Part shown: positions 23,268-29,012 of the stretch, one piece after another
Layout: the number at the start of each line of letters is the position of its first letter
Numbering within the stretch: the stretch's first letter is position 1
IMG/VR virus record: IMGVR_UViG_3300046167_000299
Location: 1-29,760 of that record
Direction: 5' to 3' (one strand)
Length of the DNA: 29,760 bases
Origin: a virus
Program-made: the position numbers and the translations under genes
The notes under the pieces: model-generated
What the model was told of the DNA's origin: nothing
What the model saw: the letters and a program-made list of their open reading frames with translations, nothing else
Databases searched by the model: none

Positions 23268-24244
23268 TCAAAGTCTACCCGATGAATGTCCCCGCGCCAC
23301 TCGTACTCACCAGCTTTGTGTCGGCCATGAACCCGCACGAACTCAGGCTGCAACAGAAAGTTGTTCTTGATCGACAGCACCGCGAACCCTGAAGACCAGT
23401 TCTTGGGCGAGTCCTCTGCGTAATCAAACGTGGGTTGGTTAGGTTCTGCCATCGTGCCCAGTTGAATGCCCAGCCTCGTGCCGGTGTAGTCGCTGAACGG
23501 CTTGGCTTCTTGGTGATGGGTGTGGCCTGAGACAGTATGCGTTCCAGACATCAACGTTGTTCTGTGGCCCCCAGTGATACCTGCGCCGATTGGCTTGTGC
23601 CGGATCATGATTGGTCGCTCTGCACCTTCAACCCACAGGCTTGTGGAGAATATCCACGCTGGGAACTGCTCCCGCAGGCTAAATCCTGTCACGCCTTTGT
23701 ACTGTGGCAGAGCGTCAGCCAGCTTCATGTCAAACCGAGAGTCGTGGTTACCCATCACCCAGTAGCGTTTTGAACTGGGCGAAGCCTTCTCGATTTCTTC
23801 CAGCCGTTTGTGGACAGCGTTCAACTCATCCTGCACTGTCGGCCTCTCCTCCCACCCTAACGGAGCGTGTCGGCTAATGCTTGCGCCATCCAACAGATCG
23901 CCATTCAAGACAATAACATCAGGCTGAAGCTGTTTGGCCAGTTCAACGAAGGCAAGATGGGCAGTCGTTACGGTGTTGATTTCATAGTGCGCGTCCGACC
24001 CGACCAGAATGGTCAGATCCTTTTCCACCCTAAGAACCTGACGAACTGATGGCCTTGGCGTTTTGTCTCTCGACAGATGAGCAGGGACTGAGATGCTTCG
24101 ACCAAGCGCCTCCTCCGCTCTGCGCCGTCGATGGAATACGTTCCTGATCCCCACCTCGTACCGAGTCGCCATCCCCTGAGCGCCGATTGACGAGAATTCA
24201 GTCGCAAACACTTCGTGATCAGTCGGTAGCTTCGGTCTTGCCAT
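23264..24244 (-). CDS. Metallophosphoesterase with N-terminal HTH-like domain
   Basis: A 326-residue protein starting at the ATG at 24244, with GGGGG 5 bases upstream; a GTG at 24256 is a less likely alternative. Residues 15-50 (FSSIGAQGMATRYEVGIRNV then FHRRRRAEEALGR) look like a helix-turn-helix. From residue 75 it is a calcineurin-like metallophosphoesterase: SDAH (83-86), NGDLLDG (114-120), GNHD (165-168), a RHKP segment and GHTHHQE (240-246) provide all metal-binding blocks. This HTH-MPPE architecture is common in siphovirus early modules; substrates are not known, nuclease or phosphodiesterase activity is likely. Confidence 0.9.
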   Translation of the reverse strand: MARPKLPTDHEVFATEFSSIGAQGMATRYEVGIRNVFHRRRRAEEALGRSISVPAHLSRDKTPRPSVRQVLRVEKDLTILVGSDAHYEINTVTTAHLAFVELAKQLQPDVIVLNGDLLDGASISRHAPLGWEERPTVQDELNAVHKRLEEIEKASPSSKRYWVMGNHDSRFDMKLADALPQYKGVTGFSLREQFPAWIFSTSLWVEGAERPIMIRHKPIGAGITGGHRTTLMSGTHTVSGHTHHQEAKPFSDYTGTRLGIQLGTMAEPNQPTFDYAEDSPKNWSSGFAVLSIKNNFLLQPEFVRVHGRHKAGEYEWRGDIHRVDFE

Positions 24245-24404
24245 GTAATCCCCCACGCCTTGCGTAGTTATTGCAGACGTGCGCGAACACCTGCCTTTTC
24301 AGTCCCTCATCAGATTCTTTTTTGTTTTCAGCGTCCCAAACTTGCTTCATCGCAGCGTCCATAGCTTTGACCATGTCAGCAGCCACAGCGCGTGGTGATC
24401 TCAT
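24219..24404 (-). CDS. Small hypothetical protein
   Basis: A 61-residue protein whose ATG overlaps the stop of the NinG-like gene (ATGA). It is mostly helical: MRSPRAVAADMVKAMDAAMK and VWDAENKKESDEGLKRQVFA, then a short basic segment ending YARRGGLHGK. It overlaps the metallophosphoesterase start by 26 bases. The function is not recognised. Confidence 0.7.
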   Translation of the reverse strand: MRSPRAVAADMVKAMDAAMKQVWDAENKKESDEGLKRQVFAHVCNNYARRGGLHGKTEATD

Positions 24405-24830
24405 CTGCGCTCACCCACCCGACGCTCGTGCGCTTTTATCTGTTCTTCCCAGTCGGCAATCATTTCGCGGTAGTCTGCCGCGTAGAATTTTATCGGGTCT
24501 TTCTTCGTTGCCAGCATGTGCTCCACTGCGTCTTTGCCATACCAGTCAATCATCCAGATCGTATATTGCGCCTCTGCGCTGCCGTGTTTCATCCCGAACC
24601 CGTTACAGCCTCGGCACTGTGGGTGAACGTTCTGTTCCTCTAGCGCCCATCTGGACGATGACCCCTTCGGTATGAAGTGACCGCCATCCATCTCTTTGTA
24701 GTGCTGAATCTTTCCGCATGAAACGCAAGCAGCGAATCCCGAACCATCAGCCGCGCTGATTCTGGCAAGTTTTTGTAACGTCTTCAATGCCTTGGCGCGA
24801 AGTGTTGCGCTTGTAGGTTTCTTTCGCCAT
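24401..24830 (-). CDS. ninG: NinG/Rap-like recombination protein (start reconstructed)
   Basis: The body has the NinG pattern: CVSCG, a GGHFIPKG segment, a NVHPQCRGCN pair and YTIWMIDWYGKDAVEHM. It is a zinc-dependent, HNH-like nuclease domain; lambda NinG (Rap) cuts branched recombination intermediates. In the continuous frame the only start is a TTG at 24787 with a poor ribosome-binding site. The natural start is the ATG at 24830, which overlaps the previous stop (TGATG); it reaches the NinG frame if one A of the runs at 24818-24824 is skipped, giving an N-terminus such as MAKKPTSATLRAKALKTLQK and about 142 residues. This fits Rad52-family and SSB-like genes elsewhere in the genome as one recombination set. 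Confidence 0.85.
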
Positions 24831-25147
24831 CAGACAATCCGACGTTGGTTAGCCTGCTTCGTGCGCTCTGCATCGAACATCAACTGTCCGAGCATGATCT
24901 GCTTCTTCAGCTTCTCAGCCATCAAGCTGGCTTGTTGGACTGCTCGATAGTGGCTGGCCCACTCTCCCGTTGATCTTGTTTCTGTTTGTGCTTTAGCCGC
25001 GCTGCTGCCTGCATCCATGTGCGCCTTCTGCTGCATCGCTTCAAAAGACTTGAAATTAGTCTCCGCCTCAATAGCTTCCCGACTCGCCCCCTCCCACTCA
25101 TTAATTCGCTCACTAAGCCTCGTCAGTATTTGATCCATTCGATCCAT
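24830..25147 (-). CDS. Hypothetical helical protein
   Basis: A 105-residue protein. The ATG at 25147 has a GGAG with a good spacing; an earlier ATG at 25171 lies without a ribosome-binding site beside a hairpin. It is almost all helix (MDRMDQILTRLSERINEWEG, ASREAIEAETNFKSFEAMQQ, QASLMAEKLKKQIMLGQLMF), probably a coiled coil. It is the first gene of the leftward accessory unit; the function is unknown. Confidence 0.75.
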   Translation of the reverse strand: MDRMDQILTRLSERINEWEGASREAIEAETNFKSFEAMQQKAHMDAGSSAAKAQTETRSTGEWASHYRAVQQASLMAEKLKKQIMLGQLMFDAERTKQANQRRIV

Positions 25148-25449
25148 TTTCTCTCTCCCACGTCGTGACATTTAGTGGGGTTTGGTGACCCACTAACAAA
25201 ATTCATATCGACAGACTGTATTTCCACTCGATCATTTCCCTGTATATGGAGGCTGACCCAGACCCGACCCACTCCCCTGTCTATCTAAAAATAGAGGGGG
25301 AGAGTTTTGTCACCATTAACGAGTGTTCAGTTTGGCGCTCCCACTAATGCGCCCAGCTTCTGTCAAATTGTCTTCTGGTCATTTCGTCCAACCGGTTAAC
25401 CACCGGCACCCTGTCGGGCCTCTGCTGCTTTCGGTGCAGGACATACCGT
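25148..25449. other. Gene-free region with iterated CCCACTAA motif and hairpins; possible origin/control region
   Basis: The longest stretch without a supported gene. It holds a perfect 8-base inverted repeat (TTAGTGGG at 25172-25179 region, CCCACTAA at 25190-25197 region), another CCCACTAA near 25341, three successive GACCC steps (TGACCCAGACCCGACCCACT near 25252-25271), a hairpin with CTCCCC/GGGGAG arms near 25271-25304 followed by TTTT on the plus strand, and a double palindrome AACCGGTTAACC near 25390. A frame at 25344-25544 overlaps the terminator and looks random. The start of the leftward accessory unit must lie here, and repeats of this sort also occur at origins; neither role is proven. 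Confidence 0.5.
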
Positions 25450-25508
25450 AAAAAAAGGGCCAGCCCCTCACAACAACGGGGGAGGAGGAGAGGAAGGAGG
25501 GACTGACC
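25450..25508 (-). terminator. Intrinsic terminator after the repressor gene
   Basis: The minus-strand RNA has a 12-pair stem (arms 25497-25508 and 25458-25469, two G-U pairs), a 27-base pyrimidine-rich loop, one C and seven T. It lies directly after the repressor stop at 25510. The loop contains CCTTCCTCTCCT, also present in the capsid terminator. Confidence 0.88.
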
Positions 25509-25509
25509 G

Positions 25510-25707
25510 CTAGTCGTAGAAAACATCAGGTCGCAATTCTTCACGTCGAACCACTCCCCCAGTCAACTTTTCCAACTTTACCACATGGATCGCAGGAACC
25601 CTGCTTTTCCATTTTTGGATGTGCTGACCAGTGACACCGCACTGTCTGGCGATCTCAGCCTTTGACCCGACAATCTCGACGACTTTTTTGAATGCTTCTG
25701 TTTCCAT
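25510..25707 (-). CDS. YdaS/Cro-like repressor
   Basis: A 65-residue DNA-binding protein. The start is set at the ATG at 25707; a longer frame from 25803 would cover the promoter and operator. The sequence FKKVVEIVGSKAEIARQCGV then TGQHIQKWKSRVPAIHVVKL and a C-terminal TGGVVRREELRPDVF is the YdaS-type pattern (HTH, W-x-x-R-VP, ReeLRPD). These proteins act as Cro/CI-like regulators in lambdoid and cryptic prophages. It is divergent from the early unit, with a palindromic operator between, and its transcript ends at a strong terminator. No integrase or separate CI-like gene is present. Confidence 0.88.
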   Translation of the reverse strand: METEAFKKVVEIVGSKAEIARQCGVTGQHIQKWKSRVPAIHVVKLEKLTGGVVRREELRPDVFYD

Positions 25708-25759
25708 CTCGTCCACAATACAGATACACCGGCAGTTTGCAAGATCTAAATACAAAAAA

Positions 25760-25777
25760 GGTTTGCATTGGTAAACC
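25760..25777. promoter_or_regulatory. Repressor operator, inverted repeat GGTTTGCATTGGTAAACC
   Basis: Two 7-base half-sites, GGTTTGC and GTAAACC (inverted GGTTTAC), are separated by four bases, in the divergent promoter region of the repressor gene. The right half begins the promoter box shared with 21657-21677, where only one half-site is evident. A dimeric YdaS-type repressor is the obvious ligand, by position. Confidence 0.6.
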
Positions 25778-25791
25778 GTGGGTGTATTATG
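25771..25791 (+). promoter_or_regulatory. Rightward early promoter 2 with shared operator box
   Basis: The box GTAAACC-N3-GGTGTA-N2-ATG has a -10 TATTAT at 25785-25790 and a possible -35 TTTGCA at 25762-25767 with a 17-base spacer, overlapping the operator. It drives the early unit starting at 25816 and matches the box at 21657-21677 at 17 of 21 bases. Confidence 0.68.
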
Positions 25792-25815
25792 GGCGAACAA
25801 CAACGGAGAAGACGC

Positions 25816-26049
25816 ATGACTTACAGACCATCTCGCAGATCGGAAATGTTACAGCTCACCTCGCAAGAAATACAGGTACTAGCTGAAGGACTAGACGGGG
25901 TGCATTGGAGTGGCTCAAAAGGCCACGCGCAGAGCGCCGCCAAAAAACTATTCAGTCAAGCAAAGCGGTTTGATCCAGCTTTGACAGAACATCTGGTTAA
26001 GAACTACCCGCAAACTGCATCTCTAGCAACCGCAAAGGGGGAATCATGA
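25816..26049 (+). CDS. First early protein, unknown function
   Basis: A 77-residue basic protein. The ATG at 25816 has GGAG 7 bases upstream; a longer frame from 25768 runs through the promoter and is rejected. Sequence: MTYRPSRRSEMLQLTSQEIQ, VLAEGLDGVHWSGSKGHAQS, KKLFSQAKRFDPALTEHLVK. The position is that of Cro or an early regulator, but no HTH motif is clear. It is co-translated with the next gene. Confidence 0.75.
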   Translation: MTYRPSRRSEMLQLTSQEIQVLAEGLDGVHWSGSKGHAQSAAKKLFSQAKRFDPALTEHLVKNYPQTASLATAKGES

Positions 26050-26465
26050 TCGTACCTGACCGACCAATTGAATCTGACCCACGATTCCAAGAGATGTGGG
26101 GTGATGCTGACCTTTGCCCGAACTGCAAAACCGAACTGCGTGATTTGCACGATGACGGCCACGCCTTCCTTGTCTGCCCAGCCTGCGATCTGGGCGAACC
26201 AAAGAACAACGATGTCAGCTTCAAGCTCACATTTTACGGCATGACTGAGTGCCAAGGCTTCGAGAACGGCATCATTGACGAGTCCCGCGCTGAAATGGCT
26301 GAAACCCAGAAGTGGTGGGAAGACAACCTACACTGGACGATTGCCAAGTATGAAGACGACAGGTATGTCCCTGCCGACATCAAAGACGGCAACGAATCCG
26401 GCCAGTGGTTCATCTACGCTCTTGGCTATCAGATTGCCTGCATCGTGGAGGTGCCGAATGGGTAG
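26046..26465 (+). CDS. Zinc-ribbon protein
   Basis: A 139-residue acidic protein. Residues 24-48 have CPNC and CPAC, separated by about 17 residues, forming a likely zinc ribbon (DADLCPNCKTELRDLHDDGH ... VCPACDLGE). The rest is mixed helix/strand (NDVSFKLTFYGMTECQGFEN, WWEDNLHWTIAKYEDDRYVP). No family is recognised. It lies in the early unit and overlaps both neighbours. Confidence 0.75.
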   Translation: MIVPDRPIESDPRFQEMWGDADLCPNCKTELRDLHDDGHAFLVCPACDLGEPKNNDVSFKLTFYGMTECQGFENGIIDESRAEMAETQKWWEDNLHWTIAKYEDDRYVPADIKDGNESGQWFIYALGYQIACIVEVPNG

Positions 26466-26646
26466 AGTCAAATCTGAAATGTTTGAAGACTTCTTGGGGC
26501 CAGACGATGAACTGGTCGCCAAACCAATCTCGCAGGTTGTGGACAACATCCGCGACTGCGACTTACCACTGAACTCGCTAGAACGTTTTCAGTACATGCA
26601 AACCCAACTGAAGGATCTGATGGATGGAATCAAAACGAACTCCTGA
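26458..26646 (+). CDS. Small acidic early protein
   Basis: A 62-residue protein whose ATG overlaps the end of the zinc-ribbon gene; GGAGG lies 6 bases upstream. Sequence: MGRVKSEMFEDFLGPDDELV, KPISQVVDNIRDCDLPLNSL, then a helix ERFQYMQTQLKDLMDGIK. It overlaps the start of the Rad52-like gene by 23 bases. The function is unknown. Confidence 0.75.
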   Translation: MGRVKSEMFEDFLGPDDELVAKPISQVVDNIRDCDLPLNSLERFQYMQTQLKDLMDGIKTNS

Positions 26647-27251
26647 TGAAATAATGCGCTTGCTCAAGCGCCCTTGGCCTACTGATCAGGTCAAGTCGCG
26701 CAAAGGGCCAGCAGGCAAGATGCTGTCTTACGTTGACGCAAGGCAGGTCATGGCGCGTCTCGATGAAGTGGTGGGGCCAGAGTGTTGGCAAACTCACTAC
26801 AGCGAAGTATCTGGCAACTGTTGCTGCACCCTCTCCATTAAGATGGGCGACGAGTGGATAGCCAAAAGCGACGGTGCTGGCGAGAACCTCTATCGAAGGC
26901 GAAAAGGGTCAGTTCTCCGACGCTTTCAAACGTGCGGCTGTGTCCTTTGGGGTGGCTCGCTACCTGTATTTGGGCGGCAACCTGATGTCCCCAGAGGAGT
27001 ACGACAAGCGTGTCGCCAAGCGATCAGCGTCTGTCGCAGCAACGGTGGTTGAGCAGGAAGGGATAACGGTTGATCAAGAAGTGTTCAGCCAATATGTGTC
27101 CCAGTTGACCGCAGCGTTTGAGATGGAAGACCAAATGTCCGCCAAGCAATTATGGACGGAAGTGAAACAGAATGGCGACATGTACGTCTACCTTATGGCG
27201 AAACTGCCAAGCAAAATCAAAACATTCGCAAAAAGGAGTTGTGAAACATGA
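26624..27251 (+). CDS. Rad52-family single-strand annealing protein (reading reconstructed)
   Basis: The first frame (from 26624) reads LLKRPWPTDQVKSRKGPAGK, MLSYVDARQVMARLDEVVGP, WQTHYSEVSGNCCCTLSIKM, GDEWIAKSDGAGE. The conserved core then goes on in the next frame as TSIEGEKGQFSDAFKRAAVS, FGVARYLYLGG. Skipping one A of the AA at 26885-26886 (GAGAACC) joins them as SDGAGETSIEGEKGQ, exactly the Rad52/Rad22 core (DGAGeT-x2-EGEKGgfSDAFKRAAV). The joined protein is 208 residues. It anneals complementary single strands for recombination and concatemer formation. As given, the sequence codes for two fragments (26624-27052 and 26874-27251). The gene ends overlap the following ATG (ATGA). Confidence 0.88.
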
Positions 27252-27649
27252 AACCAACCCACGGATTCCAAAGAGAAATCTACGACGTGCTGGAAGAACA
27301 CGGGCCACTGGCCTACACGTCGATTCACAAGCACCTGAAAGCTAGGGGTTCAGAGATCAAACCGAAGCAAGTCAGGAAGGCATTGGACAACCTCAGATCC
27401 AGAGGCTTTGCTGTACGAACAGAAACCGACCGGCGAAAGTACACAGTCGTGGTCGCTAATCAGGTCGAGATAGAGACGGAAGCGCCTGACCCTATACAAT
27501 CACCCTCCCTCGTGGAGAAAACGCCAGAGAGCGTCGAAATAACGCCCACAGAGGGCTTATCTCAGCTTGATTCAAGCACGATCACACTGATCGCAGCAAT
27601 CGCGGCAGGAACAGCCGCACTCACCACCATAATTTTGAGGTTCGTATGA
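27248..27649 (+). CDS. Winged-helix protein with C-terminal membrane segment
   Basis: A 133-residue protein. Residues 5-70 look like a winged helix (FQREIYDVLEEHGPLAYTSI, HKHLKARGSEIKPKQVRKAL, DNLRSRGFAVRTETDRRKYT with a strand-turn-strand wing). A Pro/Glu-rich linker follows, and residues 110-132 form a membrane segment (ITLIAAIAAGTAALTTIILR). This would hold the DNA-binding domain at the inner membrane. It is placed between the annealing protein and the SSB-like protein. I do not know a family with this architecture. Confidence 0.78.
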   Translation: MKPTHGFQREIYDVLEEHGPLAYTSIHKHLKARGSEIKPKQVRKALDNLRSRGFAVRTETDRRKYTVVVANQVEIETEAPDPIQSPSLVEKTPESVEITPTEGLSQLDSSTITLIAAIAAGTAALTTIILRFV

Positions 27650-27936
27650 CAGAGAAAGAATTTGCAAAAGGCTTGTACGTCAAGCCAAAGAAAGAAAACG
27701 CGCCAGACTGGGTCAAGTTTGGGATGAGCATCAAGCGCGAAGAAGCGATTCAGTGGCTGCAAAGTCAGACGGATGAATGGATTAACACCGAAGTCAAAGA
27801 GGGCAAATCTGGCAAGTGGTACGCTGAAGTCTGGAAGCCAGACCCAAGCAAGGCTCGCGCAGCTAGTCCACAGCAAAACCACACCCCACCCTCTGCTGCA
27901 ACACAGGACGATTTCGCAGACGATATTCCATTTTGA
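27646..27936 (+). CDS. SSB-like protein with acidic C-terminal tip
   Basis: A 96-residue protein. The body reads FAKGLYVKPKKENAPDWVKF, GMSIKREEAIQWLQSQTDEW, INTEVKEGKSGKWYAEVWKP, a family common in phage recombination modules next to annealing proteins. The end (QDDFADDIPF) is the acidic tip used by bacterial SSB to recruit partner enzymes (consensus DDDIPF). The body does not show a clear classical OB pattern, but a single-strand-binding role beside the Rad52-like gene is likely. The start overlaps the previous stop (ATGA). Confidence 0.85.
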   Translation: MTEKEFAKGLYVKPKKENAPDWVKFGMSIKREEAIQWLQSQTDEWINTEVKEGKSGKWYAEVWKPDPSKARAASPQQNHTPPSAATQDDFADDIPF

Positions 27937-28112
27937 TGTAGTATTGCCAAGCGGGTGATTCGGGCAGGCGAGCGGCAGCGTCAGCCCCCCGTTAGGGCAT
28001 GAGAAACAGGTCGTTTGTTCGCGGCCCGCGACATTCACCGCTAAAGCGATCAACTGCCGCATTAAACAGGATATTTCACGCCTCGTAATATCCTATCAAT
28101 CAGGGGAGAAAT
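27937..28112. other. Intergenic region with several inverted repeats; possible structured RNA or origin
   Basis: This 176-base gap breaks an otherwise tightly packed unit. It contains a perfect 8-base stem (AGGATATT at 28068-28075 with AATATCCT at 28087-28094, 11-base loop) close before the next ribosome-binding site, a long-range pair (GCGGCAG at 27972-27978 with CTGCCGC at 28054-28060) and the local repeat TCGCGGCCCGCGA at 28019-28031. A 29-codon frame at 27999-28088 is basic and lacks support. It could be a structured leader controlling the next gene, an RNA gene or part of an origin. Confidence 0.45.
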
Positions 28113-28574
28113 ATGGATAAGAACGAATTCACAGCGATGTACGAGCAATGGTTTGCCCTGCATCCGTTCAAAAAGAGGGACTGGGGGGAACTGGGCAAGG
28201 TGCATTACCAAGCGTTCAGTCGGGAATCACCGGCACTGTTCCAAGAAGCTCTTGGGATGCTGACCGAAGAAATCGACAACTTTCCATCGCCTAAGCAGAT
28301 CCGCGCTAAATTAAACGCCTTGTCGAATAACAAGACAGAGGGAGAGGGCAAGACCAACACGACCAGCGAGAACGAGATGATCGCCACGCGACTGCTGGAA
28401 CATAAAATGGGCGTCGAGTACAACGGCAAACAGGTAAAAGAACCTGATGGATTTCCCTTGTGGATTGAGCAACTGGTTGATAAGACCATCGCGGAACTTG
28501 GCCCAAAGTATCCGATGAAAACCCTACTGGGGACTCTGGGTTACCTAGTGGTTCAAGCGGAGGGCAGACGATGA
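28113..28574 (+). CDS. Possible replication protein (helicase-loader-like)
   Basis: A 153-residue protein. The first 75 residues (DKNEFTAMYEQWFALHPFKK, DWGELGKVHYQAFSRESPAL, ALGMLTEEIDNFPSPKQIRA) resemble the helical N-terminal domains of phage replication proteins/helicase loaders, where a 'YxxWF ... W ... Y-x-x-AF' spacing is common. After a polar linker, a C-terminal helix region (FPLWIEQLVDKTIAELGPKY) follows. There is no Walker motif, so if it loads a helicase it is not an ATPase. A GGGGAG ribosome-binding site is present. Function is uncertain. Confidence 0.72.
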   Translation: MDKNEFTAMYEQWFALHPFKKRDWGELGKVHYQAFSRESPALFQEALGMLTEEIDNFPSPKQIRAKLNALSNNKTEGEGKTNTTSENEMIATRLLEHKMGVEYNGKQVKEPDGFPLWIEQLVDKTIAELGPKYPMKTLLGTLGYLVVQAEGRR

Positions 28575-28762
28575 ACGACGCACTCAAAGAATTCTTGGCA
28601 AACGGTGGTGAGATCCAGCAGTTGCCATCCAATGTCCCACGGGACTTGAATGTCTGCCTGAACTGTAAGAACCTTTTTCCGGTTGCGGAAATGACAAAGG
28701 GAAGTCAGCGACGATGCAAGAAGTGCCACGCAAGACATACGAGCTTCAAGGAGCGCCGGTAG
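28571..28762 (+). CDS. Small zinc-finger protein
   Basis: A 63-residue basic protein. It has VCLNCKNLFPVAEMTK and RRCKKCHARH: two CxxC pairs separated by about 17 residues, a likely zinc ribbon, followed by a basic tail. The start overlaps the previous stop (ATGA). Its size and place suggest a small regulator or replication accessory protein. Confidence 0.75.
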   Translation: MNDALKEFLANGGEIQQLPSNVPRDLNVCLNCKNLFPVAEMTKGSQRRCKKCHARHTSFKERR

Positions 28763-28764
28763 AC

Positions 28765-28995
28765 ATGTTTTATCGTGCTATCAAGGCGCAGGAAAAGCTG
28801 CAAAGGCAATACTTGGACTATCGGTTGGCTAACGTCAGCGCCCCATTCAGTGAAGCCACGAAGCGCCAGATATGGGAGTGGCAGAGGGGTGGCAAATCGA
28901 CTCGGTGGATAGCAGACGAACTAGGCGTGACGCGCTACAAAATACATCTGCTGGTGAAGCGAACATCGTGGCCCGCTCCCACCAACTTGGCTTAA
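28765..28995 (+). CDS. Helix-turn-helix DNA-binding protein
   Basis: A 76-residue protein from the ATG at 28765. An upstream start at 28714 would overlap the zinc-finger gene by 49 bases. The second half, FSEATKRQIWEWQRGGKSTR followed by WIADELGVTRYKIHLLVKR, is a resolvase/transposase-type HTH (gGkstrwIAdeLGvTrykIh). The last gene of the rightward early unit, it may switch on late transcription, since the late -10 box lacks a good -35; this is a guess. It is convergent with the end of the late unit. Confidence 0.75.
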   Translation: MFYRAIKAQEKLQRQYLDYRLANVSAPFSEATKRQIWEWQRGGKSTRWIADELGVTRYKIHLLVKRTSWPAPTNLA

Positions 28996-29011
28996 TGTTC
29001 CACGGGGAACA
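28996..29011. repeat. Near-palindrome TGTTCCACGGGGAACA between convergent genes (parS-like)
   Basis: This 16-base element fills almost the whole 17-base gap between the stops of the early and late units. As RNA it forms a 6-pair stem with an ACGG loop in either direction, without a T run, so it could be a weak two-way terminator. As DNA it matches the bacterial parS consensus TGTTNCACGTGNAACA at all but one position. Confidence 0.5.
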
Positions 29012-29012
29012 A

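Noticed and set aside
25271-25310. Hairpin followed by TTTT on the plus strand as a terminator
   Set aside because: The stem has an internal bulge, the T run is short, and no rightward gene ends nearby; kept only as part of the repeat region.
25344-25544. 66-codon minus-strand frame
   Set aside because: It runs through the repressor terminator and has no ribosome-binding site or family pattern.
27562-28062. 166-codon minus-strand frame
   Set aside because: Antisense to the winged-helix and SSB-like genes; composition (many Cys, Leu, Phe) is that of a shadow frame.
27999-28088. 29-codon basic peptide in the intergenic region
   Set aside because: Weak ribosome-binding site, no recognised pattern, and it overlaps the inverted repeats that better explain the region.
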